33,175 bases of DNA, from positions 1-33,175 of the forward strand of contig CAJXBY010000005.1 in assembly GCA_913051905.1 (NCBI GenBank), written 5' to 3'. Each line of letters begins with the position of its first letter. Within the stretch, counting starts at the first letter, position 1. The translations under genes and the position numbers were made by a program. Below are positions 17,370-26,343 of the stretch, piece after piece. The notes below the pieces were generated by a model. That model did no database searches and had not been told where the DNA came from. It saw only the letters and a program-made list of their open reading frames with translations. The stretch is from an uncultured Gammaproteobacteria bacterium (GTDB taxonomy: Bacteria; Pseudomonadota; Gammaproteobacteria; Arenicellales; UBA868).

Positions 17370-18941
17370 ATGTCTGAAGTGCGCAATATCCTGTTCATCA
17401 TGGCGGATCAACTCAGGGCCGACTACCTGGGTTGCTATGGACATCCCTTCTTGCAGACACCGAACATCGATGCCCTGGCAGGGCGTGGTATGCGGTTCCA
17501 AAGAGCCTATTGCAACGCGCCGATCTGCGGGCCGTCGCGAATGTCTTTTTATACCGGCCGCAGTATGGCCAGTCACGGCTGTGCCTATAATCGGGTGCCG
17601 ATTCGAGTGGACGAATGGACCTTGAGTGACTACCTGCGCGCTGAGGGCCTGCGGTCTGCACTGGTGGGAAAGACACACTTTGGCGCCAATCCGACCGATA
17701 TCGACCGGCTGCATCTGACCACCAGCGGTCAACCGGGTGCTTACGTTCTGCAATGCGGTTTTGAGCCCTACGAGCGCGACGACGGCCTGCATCCGATGGG
17801 TTCGTTTGATTCTAATCTCCGTTACAACCGTTATCTTCGCGAACAGGGCTATGAGGCCGAGAACCCGTGGAACGACTTTGCCAACGCAGGCTTGGACGAC
17901 AACGGGGAGTTAGCCAGTGGTTTCTATATGCGCAACGCCCATCTGCCGGCCCGGGTATCAGCTGAACATTCCGAAACCGCGTACATGACTGATCGCGCTA
18001 TCGAATTCATTCGTGAAGTGGGAGACAACCCTTTCAGTCTGCACCTGAGTTATATCAAGCCGCACTGGCCGTATATGGCGCCGGCGCCATACCACGATTT
18101 TTACGGTCCGGAGGATGTCCTGCCGGCAGTTCGCCGTGATCGGGAAAAAGAATCGCCCCATCCGGTCGTCGCGGCGTTCATGACCCACGGTGAAAGCATC
18201 GTTCTGTCGGAGCAGTCAGCCCGAGAACACGTAATTCCGACCTATATGGGACTGGTCAGGGAAATTGATGACCACATCGGCCGGCTGGCCGATGTGCTGT
18301 CAGAACTTGGACGGATGGACGATACCCTGATCGTGGTGACCAGCGACCACGGCGATTATCTGGGCGATCATTGGCTGGGTGAAAAGGAACTCTTTCATGA
18401 GCCCTCCGTAAGAATCCCATTGATCGTGGTCGATCCGTCGCCTGCTGCTGACGAAACACGTGGTTCTGAATCTGCCGAACTGGTAGAGGGTATAGACCTG
18501 ATTCCGACTTTTATCGAGGCGCTCGCCGGAGACCCCAAAAAACCATGGCTGGAAGGGCGGTCATTTCTGGGTGTGTTGCAAAATAGCGAATACACGCCTC
18601 GTGAATACGCAGTGTCAGAAATAAATTTCTTTGCCAGAAAGGCGCGACTGGAACTGGGGCTGCCCGCCGACCAGGCTAAAGCCTGGATGGTGCGTACAGA
18701 TCGCTGGAAGTATATTTTCTACGAGGGCTTTGAGCCCCAGTTGTTTGATCTTGAGAACGACCCACAGGAGCTGGTCGACAGGGGCGCCGATCCCGCTTGC
18801 CACGCCATTTTGATCGAACATCACGATCAACTGTTTGAATGGTTTCGTAACCGAAAGTCGACGGTGACTGTGGATCACGATTATCTGGAGAACCGGCACC
18901 AGTTTGCGACCCGGGGGGGATTTATATTTGGTGAGTGGTAG
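17370..18941 (+). CDS. Sulfatase / phosphonate monoester hydrolase family enzyme
   Basis: Alkaline-phosphatase-superfamily hydrolase of 523 residues. The N-terminus ILFIMADQLRADYLGCYGHPFLQTPNIDALA carries the first metal ligand (Asp13). CGPSRMSFYTGR places the Cys to be converted to formylglycine at residue 53 (C-x-P-S-R). VTSDHGDYLGDHWLGEK supplies the later metal ligands. No signal peptide is present, so it should be cytoplasmic, unlike many arylsulfatases. The DQ pair instead of DD at the first metal site and the intracellular location recall phosphonate monoester hydrolases and related promiscuous enzymes. A formylglycine-generating enzyme is required but not encoded here. It begins a separate transcription unit (promoter at 17336-17363). 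Role: release of sulfate or a phosphoester group from an aromatic or other ester is plausible. Confidence 0.88.
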   Translation: MSEVRNILFIMADQLRADYLGCYGHPFLQTPNIDALAGRGMRFQRAYCNAPICGPSRMSFYTGRSMASHGCAYNRVPIRVDEWTLSDYLRAEGLRSALVGKTHFGANPTDIDRLHLTTSGQPGAYVLQCGFEPYERDDGLHPMGSFDSNLRYNRYLREQGYEAENPWNDFANAGLDDNGELASGFYMRNAHLPARVSAEHSETAYMTDRAIEFIREVGDNPFSLHLSYIKPHWPYMAPAPYHDFYGPEDVLPAVRRDREKESPHPVVAAFMTHGESIVLSEQSAREHVIPTYMGLVREIDDHIGRLADVLSELGRMDDTLIVVTSDHGDYLGDHWLGEKELFHEPSVRIPLIVVDPSPAADETRGSESAELVEGIDLIPTFIEALAGDPKKPWLEGRSFLGVLQNSEYTPREYAVSEINFFARKARLELGLPADQAKAWMVRTDRWKYIFYEGFEPQLFDLENDPQELVDRGADPACHAILIEHHDQLFEWFRNRKSTVTVDHDYLENRHQFATRGGFIFGEW

Positions 18942-19027
18942 CGGGAGTCTGTCAGGACCAATGCGTAAAGAGACCTGATCGAAGCCCGGTACGTGAATGC
19001 CTGTATCAGTCTGGAGGAGAGCAGTCC

Positions 19028-20623
19028 ATGATTTACACCTGTGAACGTGAGGATTTCGAACTCACGATACCGGATATTTCGGTAACTGAATTCACCTTAA
19101 GACATGCCGAGCGCCTGGCCGATAAACCGGCGCTGATCGATGGTCCGACAGGCCGGACCCTGACCTATGCTGAGCTGGCAACGGGGATCCGTAAAGCGGC
19201 TACCGGTCTTGCACAGCGTGGCATGAGTAAAGGCGACGTGATGGGGATTTATTGTCCCAACATCCCCGAGTACTCGTTGATATTCAATGCGGTGGCATCG
19301 CTGGGTGGAATCAACACGACGGTAAACCCCCTTTATACCGCTGGAGAGCTCGCCAAGCAGCTCAACGATGCCAACGCACGCTTTCTGGTGACGGTTCCGC
19401 CGTTTCTGGACAAAGCGTTGGAGGCAGCCGGCAATTCACCGGTCGAGGAAGTCTTCGTGCTGGGTGAGGGTGAGGGTGCGACACCGTTCGCTACGCTGTT
19501 GTCAGCCGGAGATGACCCTCCGCGTGTCGATATCGATCCCCGTAACGATCTGGTTGTCTTGCCTTATTCCAGCGGTACGACAGGCCTGCCCAAGGGTGTA
19601 ATGCTCACCCACCACAATCTGGTGGCCAATCTCTGTCAGATCGAGGGTTTCGAGGCAGAAGAAAGAATGGGCGAGGATCAGACCATTCTGGCAATGCTGC
19701 CGTTTTTTCATATCTACGGCATGGTCGTGGTCATGAAGCTTGCCCTCGCAGGTGGCGCAACCGTGGTCAGTATGCCGCGGTTTGACATGCAAGAATTCCT
19801 CGAGTTGATCGAGAAATACAAGGTGACCCTCCTGCCGCTGGTGCCGCCGGTCGTGCTTGGATTGGCCAAGAGCCCACTGGTTGATCAGCACGATCTCTCC
19901 AGCGTGAGGACAATATTCTGCGGTGCGGCGCCGCTTGGCAGCGAGTTGTCGGAGGAGGCTGGGGACAGAGTAGGCTGCCCGGTTATGCAGGGCTATGGAA
20001 TGACCGAGGCGAGCCCCGTGACCCATCTATCATCCATGGACCCGAGCAAGGCCCGCTCCGGATCCATCGGCAAGGTCATCCCGGCAACGGAAGTGCGGCT
20101 GATCGATCCGGAGTCCGGCCGGGATGTGGCCCAGGGCGAGGATGGCGAACTCTGGATCCGCGGTCCTCAGATCATGCAGGGGTATCTCAAACAGCCCGAA
20201 GCGACAGCCCAGTGTATCGACGCCGAGGGGTGGTATCACTCAGGAGACATCGGCTACGTGGACGACGACGGGTTCTTTTTTATCGTCGACCGGGTCGGAG
20301 AACTGATCAAGTACAAGGCTTTGCAGGTCAGCCCCGCTGAACTTGAGGCTGTACTGGTCACCCACCCCGATGTTGCTGATGCAGCGGTGATACCGATCCC
20401 CGATGAAGAGGCTGGCGAGATTCCCAAGGGCGTCGTCGTGCTCAAAGATCCTGAGGCGACCAGTGACGAGATGGCTGAATCCATCATGGCCTTTGTTGCC
20501 GACAGGGTTGCCCCCCACAAGCGGGTACGGTCGCTGGACTTCATCGATCAGGTTCCTAAATCAGCTTCCGGAAAAATACTGCGGCGGGTCTTGGTGGACC
20601 AGGAGCGTGGCGGCAGCGGTTAA
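19028..20623 (+). CDS. AMP-forming CoA ligase, 4-coumarate-CoA ligase-like (third)
   Basis: ANL ligase of 531 residues starting at ATG 19028. CTGGAGGAGAG lies about nine bases upstream; a longer in-frame extension to 18935 would overlap the sulfatase and has no homology. Motifs are SSGTTGLPKGVMLTHHNLV from Ser181, QGYGMTEASPVTH, GWYHSGDIGYVDDDGFFFIVDR, ELIKYKALQVSPAELE and catalytic Lys516 in SASGKILRRVL. The motif set and length resemble plant/bacterial 4-coumarate-CoA ligases and firefly-luciferase-like ligases, which accept hydroxycinnamates or medium/long acids. It lies 86 bases after the sulfatase, in the same direction, and 96 bases before the ABC transporter binding-protein gene. It could activate an imported side-chain acid. 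Substrate not determined. Confidence 0.9.
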   Translation: MIYTCEREDFELTIPDISVTEFTLRHAERLADKPALIDGPTGRTLTYAELATGIRKAATGLAQRGMSKGDVMGIYCPNIPEYSLIFNAVASLGGINTTVNPLYTAGELAKQLNDANARFLVTVPPFLDKALEAAGNSPVEEVFVLGEGEGATPFATLLSAGDDPPRVDIDPRNDLVVLPYSSGTTGLPKGVMLTHHNLVANLCQIEGFEAEERMGEDQTILAMLPFFHIYGMVVVMKLALAGGATVVSMPRFDMQEFLELIEKYKVTLLPLVPPVVLGLAKSPLVDQHDLSSVRTIFCGAAPLGSELSEEAGDRVGCPVMQGYGMTEASPVTHLSSMDPSKARSGSIGKVIPATEVRLIDPESGRDVAQGEDGELWIRGPQIMQGYLKQPEATAQCIDAEGWYHSGDIGYVDDDGFFFIVDRVGELIKYKALQVSPAELEAVLVTHPDVADAAVIPIPDEEAGEIPKGVVVLKDPEATSDEMAESIMAFVADRVAPHKRVRSLDFIDQVPKSASGKILRRVLVDQERGGSG

Positions 20624-20719
20624 TCTGGAAAAGCGCTTGCAATGAGAGAATTTTCTGACAAGAATGCTGGTGGATCGGTTTTTCGGTCCGTTCGATAACT
20701 CATAATTCCGAGGAGGTCT

Positions 20720-22303
20720 ATGATGAGAATTACGAAAGGAATTGCGGCGGGGTTGTGTGCTGTGGCCATCGCGCTGTCCTCAATGGGACTGCGGGCAGAC
20801 ACGCCCAAGAGTGGCGGTACGCTGATTATGACTCTTGGAGCGACGCCCCGACACCTTAACCCCGCTGTACAGTCCGGAATCACGACGGGTGCCCCTGGTG
20901 CGCAGTTGTTTGCTACGCTCCTTCGGTTTGATGACCAATGGAATCCACATCCCTATCTGGCCAAATCCTGGCAGGTATCTGACGATTCACTGACCGTTAC
21001 ATTTGATCTTGTTGAAGGCGCAACCTTCCATGACGGTACACCCATCACGTCAAAGGATGTTGCTTTTTCAATCAAGACCATCAAGGCCAATCATCCATTT
21101 AAAACGATGTTTGCCGCGGTCAACGAGGTCCAAACACCGGATGAGGGCACCGCAGTGTTCAAGCTCTCCAAGCCGCATCCCGCACTGCTGCTGGCTTTGT
21201 CATCACAACTGGGGTCGATTATTCCCGAGCACGTGTACGGTGACGGCCAGGATCCGAAGTCGCACCCCCGCAACTCCGAAGACCTGGTCGGATCTGGCCC
21301 GTTCAAACTGGTTGAATTTGTCCGGGATCAGCATGTCATCATGGAGCGGAACGAGAACTTCTTCATCAAAGGTCGACCGTACCTGGACAAGATCGTATGG
21401 CGGATCATCAAAGATCCCTCAGCCCGATCTCTTGGAAGGGAAAACGGCGAGATTCACATGTCTGCGTTCGAGTCTACGCCTCAGGACATTCTACATTCCA
21501 AGAACGTTGAACATCTGACCGTTACAGACCAAGGTTACGCTGCGATTGGACCTATCAACTGGTATGCGTTCAATACCAAGAAGGAACCCACCAGCGACGT
21601 GCGGGTCCGGCAGGCAATTGCCTATGCCATAGACCGGAATTTCCTGGTGAATGCGCTCACCCAAGGCACGGCAAGACCGGCCTATACGGGAATTCATCCG
21701 GACAGCATTTTCAATGAGTCGGATGTGGCGCGCTACGACCTGGATATAGACAAGGCCAATGCGATTCTTGACGAAGCAGGTTACACGCGTGGTAGCGATG
21801 GCATGCGTTTCCCGCTGACCATCGATTTTGGCTGGCCGAGTGCCAAACCTTGGGCGGAATACGCAAAGCCTCAATTGAAGAAGATCGGAATCGATGTCAC
21901 GGTCCGGACCTCCGCTGGATTTCCAGCCTGGGCCAAAACCGTCTCGAATTGGGACTTTGATATGACTGTCGATGTGGTGTTCAACTGGGGCGATCCGGTA
22001 ATCGGCGTACACCGGACATACCTTTGCGACAATGCCAAGAAGGGCGTGATCTGGTCCAACACTCAGCAGTACTGCAACCCTGACCTCGATGGGGTGCTAG
22101 TTAAAGCCGGGCAGGAGAACGATCAGAAAAAACGAATCGCGCTGTATTCTGAAGCACAGAAGATCATCGCACAGGACGTGCCGATCTACTTCACGAACAC
22201 GGTGCCCTACCACACGATCTACAATCACACAAAAGTCGGCAATCCGCCGTCAACTATTTGGGGAACCTGCTCCCCGTTGGACGAGGTGTACCTGAAGGAC
22301 TGA
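20720..22303 (+). CDS. ABC transporter substrate-binding protein, family 5 (peptide/nickel/opine type)
   Basis: Periplasmic solute receptor of 527 residues. The N-terminal signal peptide has basic residues, then a hydrophobic stretch IAAGLCAVAIALSSMGL, and probable cleavage after LRA (residue 26); no lipobox Cys is suitably placed. The mature protein begins with the typical KSGGTLIMTLGATPRHLNPAV. It continues with the family features FHDGTPITSKDVAFSIKT and DVRVRQAIAYAIDRNFLVNAL...ARPAYTGI. GAGGAGG precedes two adjacent ATGs (20720 and 20723); either could be used. Members of this family bind oligopeptides, opines, glutathione, sugars or other amides, so the ligand cannot be stated. It is the first gene of a complete importer. 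Confidence 0.93.
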   Translation: MMRITKGIAAGLCAVAIALSSMGLRADTPKSGGTLIMTLGATPRHLNPAVQSGITTGAPGAQLFATLLRFDDQWNPHPYLAKSWQVSDDSLTVTFDLVEGATFHDGTPITSKDVAFSIKTIKANHPFKTMFAAVNEVQTPDEGTAVFKLSKPHPALLLALSSQLGSIIPEHVYGDGQDPKSHPRNSEDLVGSGPFKLVEFVRDQHVIMERNENFFIKGRPYLDKIVWRIIKDPSARSLGRENGEIHMSAFESTPQDILHSKNVEHLTVTDQGYAAIGPINWYAFNTKKEPTSDVRVRQAIAYAIDRNFLVNALTQGTARPAYTGIHPDSIFNESDVARYDLDIDKANAILDEAGYTRGSDGMRFPLTIDFGWPSAKPWAEYAKPQLKKIGIDVTVRTSAGFPAWAKTVSNWDFDMTVDVVFNWGDPVIGVHRTYLCDNAKKGVIWSNTQQYCNPDLDGVLVKAGQENDQKKRIALYSEAQKIIAQDVPIYFTNTVPYHTIYNHTKVGNPPSTIWGTCSPLDEVYLKD

Positions 22304-22333
22304 CGCCAAGTCGACTAATTGATGTTGTACCGG

Positions 22334-22362
22334 GAATGCCTGCTGTCCGTCAGCAGGCATTT
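22334..22362 (+). terminator. Strong hairpin between binding-protein and permease genes
   Basis: AATGCCTGCTG (22335-22345) and CAGCAGGCATT (22351-22361) form a perfect 11-bp stem with a TCCGT loop, extendable by one G-T pair. Only a short TTTCT follows, so termination is probably partial. Such hairpins after a binding-protein gene usually protect its message from 3' decay and lower expression of the membrane genes. Confidence 0.7.
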
Positions 22363-22389
22363 CTAATTCGTCTCTAGCCTTCCACGAGC

Positions 22390-23388
22390 ATGAATGCGAT
22401 GCAGTTCTTAACCATTACGCTGAAGCGGGCGGGATTCGGCCTGGTCCTGCTGTTGGCAGTACTGGTGTTGTGTTTTCTGTTGATGCACTTGGCACCGGGC
22501 GACATTGCGGACACCATAGCGCAGGATGCGGGAGGTCTGGACCCGGAGGCGATGGCTCAGATACGCAAGGATTATGGCCTCGACCTTCCGTTGTGGCAGC
22601 AGATGTTGAAATATTTCTCCAATGTGGCGCTGCTTGATCTGGGCTATTCGTTTTACTACAACCAGCCGGTCACAACGTTGATAGTCGAAAAACTGCCTGC
22701 GACTTTGTTGCTGGTGATCAGTGCCCAGGTGGTGTCGATCTTCCTTGGTGTGCTGCTGGGTGTAACTGCGGCCCGCAGGCCGAATGGTATAACCAGTCAC
22801 GTGGTCACCGTACTTTCCCTTGTGGGTTATGCAGCGCCTGTGTTCTGGACGGGAATTATGCTGATCATCCTGTTTGCATCCATTTTCCCACTGTTTCCGA
22901 TCGGCAACATGGTGGATATTTCGGTTGAGAGACAGGGCTTCGCGTATATGCTAGATGTGCTTCATCATCTGGTCTTGCCGATGCTCACGCTGAGTTCGAT
23001 TTTTCTTGCTCTCTACAGTCGGCTCGCGCGGGCCAGTATGCTGGACGTGCTGGGTTCTGATTATGTTCGAACGGCTCAGGCCAAGGGGCTGTCTGAATTT
23101 CAGGTGGTGTTCAAGCACGCCCTGCGCAACGCACTGCTACCGGTCGTCACTACCGCAGGTCTGGTGTTCTCCGGGATAGTATCGGGTGCGGTGCTGGTGG
23201 AGACGGTCTTCAGTTGGCCGGGTCTCGGCACTCTGGCGGTTCAGTCTATCGTGGCTCGTGACACGCCGACCATTCTGGGGATCCTGTTTTTTTCGTCGCT
23301 GGTCGTTGTGGTCGCCAATCTGCTGACCGACATGGTTTATCGAATCATCGATCCTAGAATCCAAACCTCTAAAGGCAGTCAGGTGTAA
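22390..23388 (+). CDS. ABC transporter permease, DppB-type
   Basis: Inner-membrane permease of 332 residues with six predicted helices, including an N-terminal segment RAGFGLVLLLAVLVLCFLLM followed by HLAPGD. The conserved binding-protein-dependent transport motif with the EAA-type loop is seen as DYVRTAQAKGLSEFQVVFKHALRNALLPVVT, the contact site for the ATPase. ETVFSWPGLG is the typical DppB/OppB C-terminal signature. The start ATG has only weak ribosome-site similarity, in line with reduced expression after the hairpin. It pairs with the DppC-type permease four bases downstream. Confidence 0.93.
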   Translation: MNAMQFLTITLKRAGFGLVLLLAVLVLCFLLMHLAPGDIADTIAQDAGGLDPEAMAQIRKDYGLDLPLWQQMLKYFSNVALLDLGYSFYYNQPVTTLIVEKLPATLLLVISAQVVSIFLGVLLGVTAARRPNGITSHVVTVLSLVGYAAPVFWTGIMLIILFASIFPLFPIGNMVDISVERQGFAYMLDVLHHLVLPMLTLSSIFLALYSRLARASMLDVLGSDYVRTAQAKGLSEFQVVFKHALRNALLPVVTTAGLVFSGIVSGAVLVETVFSWPGLGTLAVQSIVARDTPTILGILFFSSLVVVVANLLTDMVYRIIDPRIQTSKGSQV

Positions 23389-23391
23389 CCG

Positions 23392-24291
23392 GTGACTGGA
23401 GATACACAGCCGCAGGGCCTGTTAGGTCAAGAAGGTGCTCCTGTTCCGGTGGAGCACCCGTTTATCGAGACCGCACGCATGTTTGCCGCCAACTATGCGG
23501 CTGTCGCCGGGATGATTACGCTGCTGTTGATCGTAGTCACGTCGCTCGCGGGACCCTTGATCTATAAGACGGATCCATTTGAAATGGTCTGGGCGCCGTT
23601 AAGTCCTCCTGGTGTCCAGGGATTTCTGATGGGAACGGACTATCTGGGCCGGGATATACTGGCACAGATCATCCACGGTGGCCGTGCGACGCTCGCGGTG
23701 GGCTGCGCCGCGGCGGTCCTGAGTGTATTAATAGGCATCACTTTCGGCTCGTTGTCTGGGTTTTATCGTGGCTGGGTTGAAGAAGTCCTCATGCGAGTCA
23801 CCGAGTTTTTTCAGGTGCTCCCGACGTTGCTTTTTTCCATGGTGTTGGTTGCTCTGTTTGGACCCTCTCTGGCCATGATTACCTTTGCGATCGGGATCGT
23901 CAGCTGGACAGGTGTGGCCCGAATCACGAGGGCAGAGTTCCTGAAAATCCGGGAGCTGGAATATGTGACGGCCGCACGTTCCGGCGGTGCGAAGAACCTG
24001 AACCTGATCTTCAGGGTCATATTACCGAATGCGCTGCCGCCGATCATCGTCCAGGCCGCGTTGCTGGTCGGATTTGCGATCCTGTTTGAAGCAGGCCTCA
24101 GCTTCCTCGGCCTGAGTGATCCCAACGTCATGAGTTGGGGTGCAATTATGGGCAACAATCGACCTTACATCCTCCAGCAGGGATTCATGATCATGTATCC
24201 CGGGCTGGCCATATTCGTCACGGTGCTATCGATTTCCCTGATCGGCGACGGTCTGAATGATGCGCTGAATCCCAAGCTGAGGAGACGCTGA
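23392..24291 (+). CDS. ABC transporter permease, DppC-type
   Basis: Second membrane subunit, 299 residues from a GTG four bases after the DppB stop. It has an N-terminal cytoplasmic stretch and helix (AAVAGMITLLLIVVTSLAGPL), then the family signature GTDYLGRDILAQIIHGGRATLAVG. The EAA loop EYVTAARSGGAKNLNLIFRVILPNALPPIIV and the C-terminal EAGLSFLGLSDPNVMSWGAIM follow. All these are typical of DppC/OppC. No ATG alternative gives a full-length protein, supporting GTG. Confidence 0.92.
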   Translation: MTGDTQPQGLLGQEGAPVPVEHPFIETARMFAANYAAVAGMITLLLIVVTSLAGPLIYKTDPFEMVWAPLSPPGVQGFLMGTDYLGRDILAQIIHGGRATLAVGCAAAVLSVLIGITFGSLSGFYRGWVEEVLMRVTEFFQVLPTLLFSMVLVALFGPSLAMITFAIGIVSWTGVARITRAEFLKIRELEYVTAARSGGAKNLNLIFRVILPNALPPIIVQAALLVGFAILFEAGLSFLGLSDPNVMSWGAIMGNNRPYILQQGFMIMYPGLAIFVTVLSISLIGDGLNDALNPKLRRR

Positions 24292-24297
24292 TCCACG

Positions 24298-25305
24298 ATG
24301 AAGGAGTCGCTTCTGTCTGTCAGAAATCTCACGGTGGAATTCACCACTCGGAGCGGGGTGGTACCGGTCATCGATGACCTTTCATTTGATCTGGCACCAG
24401 GAGAAACTCTGAGCCTGGTTGGAGAATCGGGCTGTGGTAAGAGCATGACAGCTCTGGCGATTATGGGTCTTATTCCATCGCCACCGGGGCGGTTTACGTC
24501 GGGCTCGATCAGTTTACTGGGTGAAGATCTGATCCGGGCGACCAACGCCCGGATGCTGGAGATCCGTGGCAATGAGGTCTCGATGGTCTTCCAGGAACCG
24601 ATGACCTCGCTGAACCCGGTATTTACGGTCGGCGAACAGATCAGCGAGACCCTCAGGCGCCATCAGGGCCTCACCCGTCGCCAGGCCCACGCCCAGACGG
24701 TGCAGATGCTCGATGCGGTCAGGATTCCCCTTCCTGAAAGGCGGGTAGCAGATTATCCGCACCAGCTTTCAGGAGGAATGCGTCAGCGCATCATGATCGC
24801 CATGGCGCTTGCCTGCCAGCCCAAGATACTGATCGCCGATGAGCCGACCACCGCTCTGGACGTGACGGTACAGGCACAGATTTTTGACTTGATGCAGGCA
24901 CTGCGATCAGAGACCGGAGCCGCGATCATCCTGATCACCCATGACATGGGGTCTGTGGCAGAGATGGCTGAACGTGTCATCGTAATGTACGCCGGACGTA
25001 AAGTTGAAGAAGGTGACGTGGCCGACATCCTCAATGAGCCGAGGCACCCTTACACCCGGGGGCTTATCGCCTGTGTACCGCATCTGCTGGGCAAGGTAAC
25101 CTCCGAACGCCCTTATCTTCAGGAGGTGCCGGGCATGGTGCCGCCATTGGCCGAATTCGGATTTGATGGATGCATGTTTGCTCCCCGGTGTGATCTGGCC
25201 GTTGACAGTTGCTGGCAGAAAAAACCGGAAATGAACCAGTTGACCCAAAGCCAGAAGGCGGCCTGCTGGAACCTCGAGAGCACGGGACTCCCCCGCTCGG
25301 CCTGA
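24298..25305 (+). CDS. ABC transporter ATPase, DppD-type
   Basis: ATP-binding subunit of 335 residues. Walker A GESGCGKS is at 42-49, the Q-loop is in MVFQEPMTSLNPVF, the signature LSGGMRQRIMIAMALA begins near 157, Walker B ILIADEPTTALD lies around 180, and the switch His is in ILITHD. The C-terminal oligopeptide-transport extension with Cys-containing CMFAPRCDLAVDSCW is present, as in DppD/OppD. GAGGAGA at the end of the previous gene serves as ribosome site. Forms a heterodimer with the following ATPase. Confidence 0.94.
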   Translation: MKESLLSVRNLTVEFTTRSGVVPVIDDLSFDLAPGETLSLVGESGCGKSMTALAIMGLIPSPPGRFTSGSISLLGEDLIRATNARMLEIRGNEVSMVFQEPMTSLNPVFTVGEQISETLRRHQGLTRRQAHAQTVQMLDAVRIPLPERRVADYPHQLSGGMRQRIMIAMALACQPKILIADEPTTALDVTVQAQIFDLMQALRSETGAAIILITHDMGSVAEMAERVIVMYAGRKVEEGDVADILNEPRHPYTRGLIACVPHLLGKVTSERPYLQEVPGMVPPLAEFGFDGCMFAPRCDLAVDSCWQKKPEMNQLTQSQKAACWNLESTGLPRSA

Positions 25306-25318
25306 CGTGGAGAAGCCA

Positions 25319-26290
25319 ATGGGCATGCTTCTGGAACTGCGAGATGTCAGGGTCAGTTTTACCCTCAAACGTTCAACATTGTTCGGAAGTTCGTCTGTGC
25401 TCAAGGCAGTCGATGGCGTGTCACTCGCAGTCCGCAAGGGCCAGACGATGGGTGTCGTAGGTGAATCGGGCTCAGGAAAGACGACCCTGGCGCTGGCGGT
25501 TGCAAGGCTGGTGGAGGTGAGCGGTGGGCAGATCGCTCTGAACGGTATCGATCTTCTTGGTCTGAGCGGAGAAGCGTTACGCAAAGTGCGCCATAGTATG
25601 CAGTTTATTTTCCAGGATCCCTATTCTTCACTGAATCCCAGGCTCAGAGCGTCAAATATCGTACGTGAAACTCTGGATCGTCTCGCCATCGGTTCGGAGC
25701 GCAGTCGGGATGAGCGTGTCAAGCAACTGTTTGATCAGGTGGGCTTGAGTCAGGAACAGTTGAGACTTTTTCCGCACCAGTTCTCCGGCGGACAGCGACA
25801 ACGCATTGGTATCGCCCGGGCCATTGCTTCAAACCCCGCGCTGGTGATCTGTGATGAGCCGGTCTCGGCACTGGATGTGGGTGTGCAGGCACAGATTCTG
25901 AATCTTCTTCGACGGCTGCAGGAACAGCTGGGACTGACTTATCTTTTCATCTCACATGATCTTGGTGTCGTGCAGTACATGTGTGATGACATTGCCGTGA
26001 TGTATATGGGAAAGATCGTCGAACAGGCCGACCGTGAGTCGCTGTTCAACAATCCCAGGCATCCCTACACCCGTGTCCTGCTGTCTGCAGTGCCATCCAC
26101 TGATCCGAATCGAAGAAATCGGCGGAATCGGATCACGGTATCGGGTGATCCGCCGAATCCGATCGATCTGCCATCCGGTTGCCGGTTTGCCTCACGCTGT
26201 TCGCAGGTGGTCGATCAGTGCCGTAAGATCGAGCCGACTCTCAAACCGCTGGCGGCGACCCATCAGGTCGCCTGTCATTTGGCGGAATGA
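25319..26290 (+). CDS. ABC transporter ATPase, DppF-type
   Basis: Partner ATPase of 323 residues. I chose ATG 25319, six bases after GGAG. A GTG at 25307, one base after the DppD stop, would add four residues. Walker A GESGSGKTT, Q-loop IFQDPYSSLNPRL, signature FSGGQRQRIGIARAIA, Walker B LVICDEPVSALD and switch His in FISHDLGVVQYM are intact. The C-terminal oligopeptide/dipeptide extension ends with CRFASRCSQVVDQCRKIEP. It is the last gene of the importer operon and is followed by a short convergent gap of 53 bases without a clear terminator. Confidence 0.94.
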   Translation: MGMLLELRDVRVSFTLKRSTLFGSSSVLKAVDGVSLAVRKGQTMGVVGESGSGKTTLALAVARLVEVSGGQIALNGIDLLGLSGEALRKVRHSMQFIFQDPYSSLNPRLRASNIVRETLDRLAIGSERSRDERVKQLFDQVGLSQEQLRLFPHQFSGGQRQRIGIARAIASNPALVICDEPVSALDVGVQAQILNLLRRLQEQLGLTYLFISHDLGVVQYMCDDIAVMYMGKIVEQADRESLFNNPRHPYTRVLLSAVPSTDPNRRNRRNRITVSGDPPNPIDLPSGCRFASRCSQVVDQCRKIEPTLKPLAATHQVACHLAE

Positions 26291-26343
26291 GCGTCCTACC
26301 TGAAAAACAAAAGACCAGGTCAGCCGGATTTTCTCCCGCTGAA

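Noticed and set aside
18935..19027. Extended start for the third CoA ligase
   Set aside because: It overlaps the sulfatase stop and shows no family similarity, while GGAGGAG in front of ATG 19028 gives a normal start.
20678..20706. Promoter before the ABC binding-protein gene (CATAAT at 20701-20706)
   Set aside because: The -10-like box is reasonable but there is no acceptable -35 at 16-18 bases, and the box is adjacent to the ribosome site; not strong enough to list.
26291..26343. Terminator between DppF-type ATPase and LLM genes
   Set aside because: Only short, bulged stems (about six pairs) and no T-run could be drawn.
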